From positions 1 to 14,464 of the forward strand of contig JBBQRA010000155.1 in NCBI GenBank assembly GCA_038215275.1: a stretch of 14,464 nt of DNA. Direction: 5' to 3'. Source of the stretch: Ga0077553 sp038215275. GTDB taxonomy: Bacteria; Acidobacteriota; Terriglobia; Bryobacterales; Bryobacteraceae. Shown here piece after piece: positions 6,839-14,464 of this stretch (position 1 is its first letter; every line of letters starts with the position of its first letter). The notes beneath the pieces are model-generated. The model was not told the origin of the DNA, did no database searches, and worked only from the letters and a program-made list of their open reading frames with translations. A program made the translations under genes and the position numbers.

Positions 6839-9082
6839 ATGTTCTTGGCTTTCACATTTGCAATCATGCTTGTCCTCGCGGGATTTGCGTTTGCGGATGT
6901 TGAGGATAAACCGCTCTGGCAACCTTCCGGTGCGTGTCTTGGCTTAGTCCTAAGCGGTATGTTGATTAGTGTGGGCTGGTGGCTCGGTTTTTCGGCCATC
7001 GCTGGCATGGCCGCATACTGCTTTCTGTGCACATACTTCGGCATTCGACGTTTGAGGAAGGGGGTAATGAAGGGCGGCCGACTTATCGAAGATCTGCCCG
7101 CCATGGCACTCTGTATGGCGTTCACGGCTGTTGTAGCCGCCGAGTTCTATCCGCTTTTGCGGGATGCCGGTAGGGTGAACCAACTGCCAGAGCTTTTTGA
7201 CCTGCCGAAGCATATCAGCGCACTATCGGCGTGTGCGCGATCCACCCAGTTCCCGGTAGTGAACCCCTGGTTGCCGCAAGCCGATTTCGCTTACCAGACT
7301 TCCTATTACGCACCTTTCGCGGCGATCGCGGCGGCATTAGGTTCTTCCACCGGAGTACTGAGAACCGCCGCAGTATTGCCAATCGTATCAACTTTCTTGC
7401 TCTTGTCGATGATCGCTGCCGCAGGGCGACGTTTGGGACTTTCAAGGACATCCGTATTGGCCGCCCTGTCCCTTGCCACATTTGTCGGTGGTTATACCGC
7501 GGCACTCATGTCCTCGGCATCGGCAATGGGAGCCTCCTTGGCGATGGCGAAGCGACTCGGGGGGCTACCTTGGTTTGAAGACCCCTTCACTTACTTCGTC
7601 TTCATACCCAACCATGTTTTTTCAGTGACATGCATTCTCGCCGGTTGGCATGCAGCTAGCCAGAGCTCTACACGGATGGCCGGGATGGTCCGTTGCGGTC
7701 TATTGCTGGCGGGAGCCGTCCAGGCGAGCGGTGCCATTGTCCCGCACGCGGTGTTCGCCGCTTTAGTTCTATTCCTTTTTCATTGGTGGTATGGTAACGA
7801 ACACGTTTTGCGAGTCCGCCTGATTTCGGCGACCTCAATGCTCGTCGTCTTTGGTATTTGCGCATCTCCTTTTGCGTTAATTGCCTTTGGCTGGGCCCAA
7901 GGCTCCGAACGCGTAGCGCTTGACTTTGTGTTCGACCTGGCCGGTTGGATGACGCAACTGATCGCTATTGGTCCTTTCGCGGCTCTGTTTATCGTAGGAA
8001 TAGGCATGGCTTGGCTTCGAGGGAACCATTGGAGATCCTTTATCGTCCTCTTCATTCCCGGTTTGGCTTTCCTCTGTGCGGTGCCGCATATGGAGATTGC
8101 CATGAAATCGGCGATGTTCGTCCGCCTGATGGGTGTCTTGGTCGGCGTTCTTCCAGTAGCTTGGCTTATCGAACAATCAAGGACTCGGTCTCGCGATGTT
8201 CTGCTTTTTGGAGTAGCTTTGAGCTTTCTGCATGCCACCTATTTCAGCTCACAATTGACGATAACTCTCCTCAAGAGCGCGTACGTGAAGTGGGACCCTC
8301 AACTCGCCAATCTCGTGCGATCCCTCCAAGACCTTCCCTTTTCTAGCGAGGTGAGAATATCACCACCTAATCAGGAGTTGGCAGCTTTGTCTGGCCATCT
8401 TGTTTTTATGGACTTCACTCCCATCAGACCGGGAGGTTACCTACCTGCACAACAACTTTCCTCTTTCAAGAGTTCCTTCGACTCACTAGCGCGCCTAGCC
8501 TCAGGCGTTTGTCCTGCTTCTAAAGCTGAGGCAGCTCCGAATGCCAACAAACCACTGCTTCTTGGACCTGCGGCAAAACGACTCCTGGCTCCACGGCAAG
8601 ACCGAGCCGAAGCTCTCGGCTATGTGTTGTTGTCCAGCTTGGACGAATTGCAGTGTGGCGGGTACAAAGGAGTCGACGCGCAACCGTTTGATCTAACCGC
8701 TCGCGATTGGGCTCCGTGGCCCGGTCCTCTTCCGGGTGTGACTCTCGATTCCCAATCCGTAACCGTGTCGTCCACAAAGATGGTCGATGCTAGCTTGGTC
8801 AAGCCGCTACGCCTCCCTGCTGGCCGCTATCGAATCCGGTTCCAACTGAGCGGGACGCTGACAGGTGCCCCTACTGGAGCAGCCCATCTGTCGATCCTCG
8901 GCAAAAGCAAGCTGATCAATATCCCCCCGGGCGAATACCAGAGCACCGTCTTCGAAGCGCCCTTCGAGTCGAGCACTCCTATTTCCGAAACACTCGCTTT
9001 CGGCCTTGGCGGTTGGGCGCTCGGGTCCGGAACCCTCCGGTTGGAAGGCCTGATATTCACTCTCTCCGCAGTGCCCCAATGA
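6839..9082 (+). CDS. Polytopic membrane protein, GT-C-like, with one C-terminal beta-rich module
   Basis: A 747-residue protein I do not recognise by name. The first ~475 residues hold about twelve to fourteen hydrophobic segments, the first (1-19) ending in AFAD like a signal sequence. The loop at about 105-160 contains 'DLPKHISALS', 'FPVVNPWLPQ' and 'SYYAPFAA'. This resembles the first extracytoplasmic loop of GT-C membrane glycosyltransferases, where an acidic residue is catalytic; D121 would be the candidate. Residues about 480-620 are soluble. Residues 622-744 form a module (W624, LPAGRY at 659-664, LGGW at 723-726) that also occurs three times in the next protein. The start is the first ATG after an in-frame stop at 6830-6832, and no Shine-Dalgarno sequence is seen. 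Inferred role: transfer of a lipid-linked sugar, or another step of envelope glycan assembly. Confidence 0.85.
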   Translation: MFLAFTFAIMLVLAGFAFADVEDKPLWQPSGACLGLVLSGMLISVGWWLGFSAIAGMAAYCFLCTYFGIRRLRKGVMKGGRLIEDLPAMALCMAFTAVVAAEFYPLLRDAGRVNQLPELFDLPKHISALSACARSTQFPVVNPWLPQADFAYQTSYYAPFAAIAAALGSSTGVLRTAAVLPIVSTFLLLSMIAAAGRRLGLSRTSVLAALSLATFVGGYTAALMSSASAMGASLAMAKRLGGLPWFEDPFTYFVFIPNHVFSVTCILAGWHAASQSSTRMAGMVRCGLLLAGAVQASGAIVPHAVFAALVLFLFHWWYGNEHVLRVRLISATSMLVVFGICASPFALIAFGWAQGSERVALDFVFDLAGWMTQLIAIGPFAALFIVGIGMAWLRGNHWRSFIVLFIPGLAFLCAVPHMEIAMKSAMFVRLMGVLVGVLPVAWLIEQSRTRSRDVLLFGVALSFLHATYFSSQLTITLLKSAYVKWDPQLANLVRSLQDLPFSSEVRISPPNQELAALSGHLVFMDFTPIRPGGYLPAQQLSSFKSSFDSLARLASGVCPASKAEAAPNANKPLLLGPAAKRLLAPRQDRAEALGYVLLSSLDELQCGGYKGVDAQPFDLTARDWAPWPGPLPGVTLDSQSVTVSSTKMVDASLVKPLRLPAGRYRIRFQLSGTLTGAPTGAAHLSILGKSKLINIPPGEYQSTVFEAPFESSTPISETLAFGLGGWALGSGTLRLEGLIFTLSAVPQ
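8702..9070 (+). repeat. C-terminal beta-rich module, single copy
   Basis: Residues 622-744 of the 747-residue protein. Landmarks are W624, LPAGRYRIRF (659-668), LAFGLGGWALGSG (719-731) and LRLEGLIF (733-740). The distance from L659 to L723 is 64 residues, the same as in all three copies in the downstream protein. The alternating hydrophobic pattern suggests a beta-sandwich, possibly carbohydrate binding; the fold is inferred. Confidence 0.7.
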
Positions 9083-9142
9083 GTTCATCGCTTCTCTCAG
9101 GGATTTCCTGCTCGCCAGCCTTTAACGGCTACCACTAACAGA

Positions 9143-12100
9143 ATGGAACAATTCAAAGTCGCCCTAGAGATTGGAAGAGTCGCTGCGCTGTGGTTTGGCG
9201 TCTGGATTGTCAGCGGTCTATGGGTGGAAGTGTTCCTGCTTCGGGGACTAATGCAACCTGCGGTACGTTGGCCGCTGATAGCCATCGGCGGCATGGCAAC
9301 GCATATGATTTTCGTGTTGAACCTAAGCTATATGGGGGTCAGCGTGCGCCATGGTTGGTACTGGGCGCTCGCGGCCACGCTCGTCCCGCTTCTGTTCCGG
9401 CCGAAACAGACGGTAGAATTACTGCGTACGTACCGCTCGGGGTGGGTAGTGTTGTTGTTTGTCAGCTTGGGCGTATCCACTCAAAGCTGGTCGCTTGTAA
9501 AGGAAGGAGTGCTCACGACGTCCCCGGCAGAGAATGGCGACTGGCTTACCTATGTAACTCACGCGGATATCTTGGCGGACCATGGGTACGGTTACTCGGC
9601 CGCCCGCACGGAGTACCCTCAGCACTTCCTGTATACGGAATACTATGAGTCGTCCAGCTTCCGGTATGGGCCGTCCCACCTTTTGGCCAGTAGCAGCGTG
9701 ATCGCTGGGCAGCGCGCAGTCTTCATATTCAACGTATTCTGCGGCTGCCTAATTGGCTTGGCAGGCTGTTCCCTCACGGTATTTGCTTCCCAGTTGCGGC
9801 TAGGGGAGCGGCCAGCTTTCTGGCTGGGCCTGCTTTGGTCGGTCCATCCGAGCGTAAACTGGGTCGGCCTCGCGGCATTCATGCCGCAGTTGGTCGGCGT
9901 TAGTATGATGCTTTCGCTGATGGCGCTGTGTCCGCTGCTCGTTGGACGAAGGTCGCTCGTCGCCCCTGGTGCCTTGATGGGTCTGCTGCTCTGCGCACTT
10001 TTCGTGGGATATAACGAGCTACTGCCCATCACCGGAGCCGCGATTGGGCTTTACCTGATTACGGTCGTGCGAAACAACCCGATACGCTGGAAACGACTCC
10101 TGTGCGGCGCCAGCGTCATGATCGGAACCGCGATCCTCCTTAGTCCTGTTGGAATCTATCGTGGCGTACTCGGCATGCTGCTTCAGATCCAGCTGGCAAG
10201 GAGAACAGGCGGTGCCGAGCAGGCAGTGGATCATTTGGTGTATTTCCTCGGCTCCTGGCTTGGCGTGCTGCCCCTGCCGCCCACCAAGGATTATGTGGCT
10301 CAATACGCCAATCACTCTTGGCATCTCCTCGCGCACAGCACATCGATTTTCTGCCTCTCCGCGGCGGCGTTCTTGCTCTTTCTCGGAGTACGGCAAAGCG
10401 GCAAAGGCCGACGCGTAATTCTACCAATAACAGTCACGATTGGCCTCGCTCTCGCAGTCTATATCCAAGTCAGTTTCGAGAGTCCGCAGTTCCGAACGTG
10501 GGGGCAGTTTAAGCTGACTCAGTATCTCCTGCCATTTGCGGGATTGCTAATGTACCTGGGAGCGTCCGGCTCAGCCGATAGATTGCGGAAAATCACCATG
10601 CCCTTGGCGGCAGTGCTGACCGCAGTCGTCTTCGCGCAAGGAGTTCATTACTATAGTCGCTTTCCAAAGACCTCCTTACGTGTAAATCAGCCGAGATATG
10701 GCATGTACATCACGAGGACCGATATGGACTTCGTCGACGCCTTGAATCGAATCGTTCCACATGGACAGCCAATCTTATCGGTTAACGATATTGCGCTTGC
10801 CAGAAACGTTACCACATCGCTCTTATTATATCCTCGTCGAGTGTTAGCGCCAGGGACGCCGATAAGCGAGGTATTCTCGCTCGGCACCCCCATTGCGGTA
10901 GACGATAGAAACTACCAGAAGGTTCGGAATCTGACCGGGACGGTGCTTTGGGAGAATGAACGATTCTCCATTTCGAAACTAGCTGCCGATCAGGTATACC
11001 TCAGCCTCGCTGACGCGCCTGCCAAGACACTAGGGCCGCAGAGCGAGCTGGCATTACCCGGCTGCAAAACTGGCGACCGTGTCGCGATTCACGGGTTCGC
11101 TCCTGAAGGCGGAGATGTAACGGCAGTCATCGGCCAGGGTGGGGCTCCCAAACTGGAAACCTTCCACTTGAGGGCCGGAGAGTTCATTTTTCAGGTGGCA
11201 ACTAATTGCGAGAAGGGAGGATCCCGAGCGGTCTTGAAGACTGCTGCAAGGATTTTCGTCTCTGACTACGAGCTGGTACGGGATGAGCAGAGGAGCCGCC
11301 AGCTAGTGGCGGCTGCGGACGAATTAGTAACGCAGTCGGGTCCTCGTATGAATCTGCTCCCCTTACTAGGGAAGTCGAACGCGTGGCAGACTCGTCAGTT
11401 TGATGGAAGCAGAACGCCGCCGACGATTGAATTTGATGCAAATGGAGTAAAGCTGACGTCCGTTATTGCCACCTCTGGAGGATTGGAGACAGTTCTTAAC
11501 CTGCCCGCTGGATGGTATGAACTGGAGGCGACCGCCACGATTCCGTCCGCGCTAACTGGTACCGGCCGGGGATTTGGCATCGGCTTTCTCGATCTTCCTG
11601 AATCGCAATCTTGGCAAAGAACGGCCGGTCGGTTCAACGTCCGAAGGCTGATTCAGGTCCCTAAATCAGGCCCTCGCGGATTCGGCCTGGTTTTGGGCGG
11701 CTACGGCACGGTCGTCGGAGAAACGGTAGTAACGCGATTGGAACTGAAGCCGGCAGGACACTGGGTAAACTCAACGGGGAGTTCTCCGGTCCATTTGGCG
11801 CCATGGGGTGATGCCGCCTGGGCACTGGTAAGCTACGATGGAGCAAAGGATTTGAGCGAGCGTTCGCTTTCCGGGTCTGCCTTGAGCCTAACGAGCGCAA
11901 AACCAACTTCGAGCGGGGTCGGGATGGTGGTCGACTTGCGGCCAGGAACCTACCTATTGGGCGCGCGGATTGAGGCTTCCGTGCCGTCGAGTGGGCCCGG
12001 GCTGGGATACGCAGTCTTGCTCGAAGGCCACCCGGACTCGATCATCAACCTCAAAGTGGCTGGAGTCGAGATCGGGCAGAGCATGTTCTCGATCACCAAA

Positions 12101-12664
12101 GGAGGTAAGTTCCGTCTCGTCACCCTGGTGGGTGGATACGGGTTCTCGCAGGGGGCGGCACAATTTAGCGACCTTTCCCTGAGGCGGGTTAGCGACGCAG
12201 TTTCGCCGGCTCGATCAGCGAAAGCCGAGTTCGTTCAACTGCCGGGAATAGACACTGACGGTTGGAGAGTGGTCACTCTGGATCCGTCACCGGGCGCGGT
12301 GAACGTCCGTAAAGGAGCAGGGTGGATTGGCTTGGGCTCTTCGGGCCAAATCTCATCAGCCGCCGTCACAGGGATCAGCTTGGAAAAGGGCACCTATGTC
12401 CTGGGGGCCGATATTGTTGCCGAGGAGTCAGCCGACGGAAGTGGCAGGGGCTACGGTATCGGATTTCTACAGAATCAGCAGTTCCAGTGGTGGGTTCGCG
12501 AGATTGGGAGCCACCGCATCACCGCTTTGGTTATGCCCGAACATCGAATCGAAGATTCGATGGCATTAATCGTCGGCGGCTTCGGCACGGTTAAGGGCTC
12601 GGCCCGGTTCACTCGGCCAGTGATTCGGGCATTCCATTTCCCGACACTTGCCGCGGTAGAGTAG
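9143..12664 (+). CDS. Large polytopic membrane protein, GT-C-like, with three C-terminal repeat modules
   Basis: A 1173-residue protein not recognised by name. Residues about 14-500 contain roughly a dozen hydrophobic segments. The loop at about 120-180 contains 'NGDWLTYVTHADIL' and 'FRYGPSHLLA', comparable to the acidic first loop of GT-C glycosyltransferases (D133 or D142 as candidates). Residues about 505-735 are soluble, with 'ILSVNDIALARN' and 'TPIAVDD', and a separate beta-rich stretch at about 640-708. Three tandem modules follow at 745-869, 888-1016 and 1036-1163, all related to the single module of the preceding protein. By position-inside logic the C-terminal part should lie outside the cytoplasmic membrane. 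The gene begins 60 bp after the previous one on the same strand, so the two probably form an operon. No Shine-Dalgarno sequence is visible. Third codon positions are far more mixed than in the genes at 1-3353. Confidence 0.87.
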   Translation: MEQFKVALEIGRVAALWFGVWIVSGLWVEVFLLRGLMQPAVRWPLIAIGGMATHMIFVLNLSYMGVSVRHGWYWALAATLVPLLFRPKQTVELLRTYRSGWVVLLFVSLGVSTQSWSLVKEGVLTTSPAENGDWLTYVTHADILADHGYGYSAARTEYPQHFLYTEYYESSSFRYGPSHLLASSSVIAGQRAVFIFNVFCGCLIGLAGCSLTVFASQLRLGERPAFWLGLLWSVHPSVNWVGLAAFMPQLVGVSMMLSLMALCPLLVGRRSLVAPGALMGLLLCALFVGYNELLPITGAAIGLYLITVVRNNPIRWKRLLCGASVMIGTAILLSPVGIYRGVLGMLLQIQLARRTGGAEQAVDHLVYFLGSWLGVLPLPPTKDYVAQYANHSWHLLAHSTSIFCLSAAAFLLFLGVRQSGKGRRVILPITVTIGLALAVYIQVSFESPQFRTWGQFKLTQYLLPFAGLLMYLGASGSADRLRKITMPLAAVLTAVVFAQGVHYYSRFPKTSLRVNQPRYGMYITRTDMDFVDALNRIVPHGQPILSVNDIALARNVTTSLLLYPRRVLAPGTPISEVFSLGTPIAVDDRNYQKVRNLTGTVLWENERFSISKLAADQVYLSLADAPAKTLGPQSELALPGCKTGDRVAIHGFAPEGGDVTAVIGQGGAPKLETFHLRAGEFIFQVATNCEKGGSRAVLKTAARIFVSDYELVRDEQRSRQLVAAADELVTQSGPRMNLLPLLGKSNAWQTRQFDGSRTPPTIEFDANGVKLTSVIATSGGLETVLNLPAGWYELEATATIPSALTGTGRGFGIGFLDLPESQSWQRTAGRFNVRRLIQVPKSGPRGFGLVLGGYGTVVGETVVTRLELKPAGHWVNSTGSSPVHLAPWGDAAWALVSYDGAKDLSERSLSGSALSLTSAKPTSSGVGMVVDLRPGTYLLGARIEASVPSSGPGLGYAVLLEGHPDSIINLKVAGVEIGQSMFSITKGGKFRLVTLVGGYGFSQGAAQFSDLSLRRVSDAVSPARSAKAEFVQLPGIDTDGWRVVTLDPSPGAVNVRKGAGWIGLGSSGQISSAAVTGISLEKGTYVLGADIVAEESADGSGRGYGIGFLQNQQFQWWVREIGSHRITALVMPEHRIEDSMALIVGGFGTVKGSARFTRPVIRAFHFPTLAAVE
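11375..11749 (+). repeat. Repeat module 1 of 3
   Basis: Residues 745-869 of the 1173-residue protein. Landmarks: W748, LPAGWYELEA (787-796), GRGFGIGF (809-815 region), LGGYGTV (851-857) and TRLELK. L787 to L851 is 64 residues. Confidence 0.8.
11804..12190 (+). repeat. Repeat module 2 of 3
   Basis: Residues 888-1016 of the 1173-residue protein. Landmarks: W893, LRPGTYLLGA (932-941), GPGLGYAV (951-958), VGGYGFS (996-1002) and FSDLSLRRV. L932 to V996 is again 64 residues. W893 lies 145 residues after W748. Confidence 0.8.
12248..12631 (+). repeat. Repeat module 3 of 3
   Basis: Residues 1036-1163 of the 1173-residue protein. Landmarks: W1041, LEKGTYVLGA (1080-1089), GRGYGIGF (1101-1108), VGGFGTV (1144-1150) and FTRPVIRAF. 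L1080 to V1144 is 64 residues. W1041 lies 148 residues after W893. Modules 1 and 3 share GRG(F/Y)GIGF and GG(Y/F)GTV almost exactly. Confidence 0.8.
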
Positions 12665-12760
12665 ATGGGAATTCCATCAGTAGTATCTCCCGAACGCGGC
12701 TGCGGCAAGCAGTCTCTGCTCTCAAAGGTGCAGTACGAAAGGAACAAAAAAGCCGAAAAC

Positions 12761-12788
12761 TTGCGAGGGTTTCGAGTAAAATTATAGA
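12761..12788 (+). promoter_or_regulatory. Weak candidate promoter before the FAD protein gene
   Basis: TTGCGA (12761-12766) and TATAGA (12783-12788) are separated by 16 bp, about 80 bp before the start at 12869. Each box matches the sigma70 consensus at four positions. The surrounding 204 bp gap is locally richer in A and T than the flanking genes. It holds no other gene I can support, and is the only gap in this part of the locus large enough for a new transcription start. Confidence 0.25.
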
Positions 12789-12868
12789 CTGTCAGGACAA
12801 TAGCTTTTGCCTAGTGCGTGGCAAGCCCTAAGTATTCGGGGCGAAATTTGCAGGACAACAAAAATTTC

Positions 12869-14200
12869 ATGAGTTCAGTAAAGATTGCCGTCCTGGGGGC
12901 CGGAATGGCTGGCATGGCCGCCGGAAACACCCTGAGGGATCAGGATTGTACGATTTTTGAAGCCCGTAGGCACAGCGGGGGCCATGCTTCGAGTTTTCAG
13001 CTCGGGCCGTACACCTTCGACGAAGGCCCACATGTCTCTTTCACCGGGAACGATCGGGTGCGGCAGTTTCTCGCCTCCAGCGTGGACGGCGAATTCAATA
13101 CCCATCCGAGCATCGCGACGAACTACTACCAGGGCCACATCGTTCGCCACCCGGTTCAATGCAATCTCCGTGGGCTGCCCGCCGACCTGATCAGCCGGTC
13201 AATCGCCTCGTTCGTGAAAGCTCAATACGGAGAGCGGAGCGAGATTGGCAATTATAAGGACTGGTGCTATGCCGGCCTCGGCGAAGTGATCAGCGAGACT
13301 TTCACTCGGCTGTACACCCGCAAGTACTGGACGTTGGAGATGGAGCAACTGACGACCGACTGGGTCTCAGCACGAATTTATGCGCCGAAGCTCGAAGAAG
13401 TGTTGGATGGTGCGCTCAGCGAAGCGGCCGGTCAGCACTACTACATGTCCAAATTCCATTACCCCAAAAACAATGGGTTTGGCGAGTACAACACCCTGTT
13501 AACCAAACGGAGCCGCATCGAGTACAGCCGCAAAGTCATCGAGATCGATCCTGAGCTGAAGAAGATCACGTTCGCGTCCGGCCCGGATGTTCACTACGAG
13601 CACCTCATCTCGTCAATGCCGCTGCCCGACCTGATCACTCGCATCCCGAAGGCTCCTACCGCGGTCCAAGAGGCGGCTGAAAAACTCAGTTGCTCCTCCC
13701 ACCTTCTGGTCAGCGTGGGAGTCAAGCGGCCAGCTCTCAATGATGCGTATTGGATGTATGTCTACGATGAAGACATCCCGTTCTCGCGAATCAGTTTCCC
13801 CTCGAAGTACTCGGGGCGGATCGCTCCGGAAGGATATTCGAGCGCTCAGGTTGAAATTGTCCATTCGAAGTACAAGGCACTCCCCGCGAAGGAGTCGATT
13901 GCCGACCTGACCGTCGAAGGTCTGATGCGCTGCGGGATCCTCCACAATCGCGAAGAGATCGACATGCTGGACATCCGCGACATCAAGTACGCCAACGTGA
14001 TTTTCGATTTTGACCGCAAAGCCAATCTGGCGATGGTTCACGACTATCTCAGCCAGATGGGAATTTACTGGTGCGGGCGGTACGGAGACTGGGAATATCA
14101 CTGGACGGACCAATCGATGCTGAGCGGCGAGCGCGCGGCGAACGAGGTCCGCGCGATCCTGGGCGCTGGCGAGAACGAGTATACCGAAGGAGTTGTTTAA
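12869..14200 (+). CDS. FAD-dependent oxidoreductase, UDP-galactopyranose-mutase-like / amine oxidase superfamily
   Basis: A 443-residue cytoplasmic flavoprotein. The FAD dinucleotide motif GAGMAGMAAG is at residues 10-19, acidic E31 ends the second strand, and 'SGGHASSF' (36-43) and 'DEGPHVSF' (51-58) follow. 'HPVQCNLRGLP' (94-104), 'YTRKYW' (149-154), 'YPKNNGFGEY' (198-207) and the C-terminal 'CGRYGDWEYHWTDQSMLSGE' (402-421) follow the pattern of UDP-galactopyranose mutase-like and protoporphyrinogen-oxidase-like proteins of sugar loci. The true substrate is not known; sugar-nucleotide rearrangement or oxidation is inferred from neighbours. The start at 12869 is preferred because homology begins at MSSVKIAVLG and AGGA lies at 12852-12855. 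A GTG at 12818 would add 17 unlikely residues. The gene ends 3 bp before the cytidylyltransferase start, so the two are coupled. Confidence 0.88.
   Translation: MSSVKIAVLGAGMAGMAAGNTLRDQDCTIFEARRHSGGHASSFQLGPYTFDEGPHVSFTGNDRVRQFLASSVDGEFNTHPSIATNYYQGHIVRHPVQCNLRGLPADLISRSIASFVKAQYGERSEIGNYKDWCYAGLGEVISETFTRLYTRKYWTLEMEQLTTDWVSARIYAPKLEEVLDGALSEAAGQHYYMSKFHYPKNNGFGEYNTLLTKRSRIEYSRKVIEIDPELKKITFASGPDVHYEHLISSMPLPDLITRIPKAPTAVQEAAEKLSCSSHLLVSVGVKRPALNDAYWMYVYDEDIPFSRISFPSKYSGRIAPEGYSSAQVEIVHSKYKALPAKESIADLTVEGLMRCGILHNREEIDMLDIRDIKYANVIFDFDRKANLAMVHDYLSQMGIYWCGRYGDWEYHWTDQSMLSGERAANEVRAILGAGENEYTEGVV
14187..14192 (+). promoter_or_regulatory. Ribosome binding site of the cytidylyltransferase gene
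   Basis: AAGGAG, a near-perfect Shine-Dalgarno sequence, lies 11 bases before the ATG at 14204 and inside the last codons of the FAD protein gene. It supports the chosen start and translational coupling. It is the clearest ribosome binding site in the window. Confidence 0.7.
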
Positions 14201-14203
14201 GGG

Positions 14204-14464
14204 ATGCAGAGCACGAGTCCGCTAAGTGAAGTTCCCGTCATTATCCTATGTGGCGGGATGGGGATGCGGCTGAAAGAAGAGACGGAGTTCCGCCCCAAGC
14301 CGATGGTCGAGCTTGGGCAGCATCCTATTCTTTGGCACATCATGCAGTGCTACTCCCGGTACGGATTTCAGCGGTTCATTCTATGTCTTGGGTTTCGCGG
14401 CAAGGTGATCAAGGAGTTCTTCCTGAACTATTCGATTCACGCCAGTGACGTCGAGGTCCATCTT
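14204..14464 (+). CDS. rfbF: Glucose-1-phosphate cytidylyltransferase, 3' truncated
   Basis: The first 87 residues of a nucleotidyltransferase, cut by the window end. The signature is strong: 'VIILCGGMGMRLKEETEFRP' (12-31), 'PKPMVELG' (31-38), 'PILWHIMQCYSRYGF' and 'VIKEFFLNYSIHASDV', which match RfbF/DdhA-type glucose-1-phosphate cytidylyltransferases. The enzyme makes CDP-glucose from CTP and glucose-1-phosphate, the entry point to CDP-linked deoxysugars of O-antigen-like polysaccharides. The nucleotide-binding loop reads GGMGMR instead of the usual GGLGTR, so the Thr is replaced by Met21; K32 of the PKP motif is present. If the call is right, a CDP-glucose 4,6-dehydratase gene should follow just outside the window. 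Start supported by AAGGAG at 14187. Confidence 0.9.
   Translation, partial: MQSTSPLSEVPVIILCGGMGMRLKEETEFRPKPMVELGQHPILWHIMQCYSRYGFQRFILCLGFRGKVIKEFFLNYSIHASDVEVHL

Noticed and set aside
6772..6903. Alternative upstream frame that could extend the N-terminus of the 747-residue protein through a frameshift
   Set aside because: It contains a plausible hydrophobic run but would need a sequencing error near 6840-6855. The frame starting at 6839 already gives a good first membrane segment, and the upstream ATG lies within the hairpin.
12697..12715. Small inverted repeat (AGCAG/CTGCT) after the 1173-residue protein gene
   Set aside because: The stem is only 5 bp with no T-run, so I do not call a terminator.
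12665..12787. 40-codon open frame whose ATG directly follows the stop of the 1173-residue protein
   Set aside because: There is no ribosome binding site other than coupling, no recognisable motif, and the candidate promoter lies inside it. Too little to support a gene.
12793..12858. Two copies of CAGGACAA 58 bp apart before the FAD protein gene
   Set aside because: An 8-base repeat in a gap this size can easily arise by chance, and the second copy overlaps the likely ribosome binding site.

Overview
This window most likely comes from a high-GC Gram-negative soil-type bacterium, and Acidobacteriota of the Solibacter/Bryobacter kind is the best fit. Three things suggest this: a DUF1549/DUF1553 gene coupled to a DUF1501 gene with a Tat signal, a small exported protein of the lipocalin-like type common in acidobacterial genomes, and a secreted beta-helix protein. 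Planctomycetes or Verrucomicrobia share the first gene pair, so the assignment is an inference from gene content only.

Layout. Positions 1-3353 (+) hold a two-gene operon: the 3' part of a DUF1549/DUF1553 protein and a DUF1501 protein, separated by 2 bp. Positions 3355-6360 (-) hold a zinc-dependent medium-chain dehydrogenase followed by a secreted FnIII/parallel beta-helix protein. Each of these two genes has a sigma70-like promoter very close to its start codon. A divergent gene at 6388-6747 (+) encodes a 119-residue exported protein and is followed by a strong hairpin. From 6839 onward every gene is on the + strand and the region looks like the start of a surface polysaccharide locus. It contains two large polytopic membrane proteins (747 and 1173 aa), a UDP-galactopyranose-mutase-like FAD protein, and the 5' part of a glucose-1-phosphate cytidylyltransferase (rfbF-like) cut by the window end.

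Most interesting point. The two membrane proteins look like GT-C-type glycosyltransferases and end in the same kind of predicted beta-rich module. There is one copy in the first protein and three tandem copies in the second. In all four copies the distance from an 'LPAG.Y'-like motif to a '(L/V)GG(Y/F/W)' motif is exactly 64 residues. The pairing of these proteins with CDP-sugar and FAD sugar-enzyme genes suggests an uncharacterised envelope glycan assembly system. The fold, substrate and GT-C activity are inferred, not shown.

I see no RNA gene, CRISPR array, insertion sequence or phage gene in the window. The longest gap without a gene is 204 bp (12665-12868).
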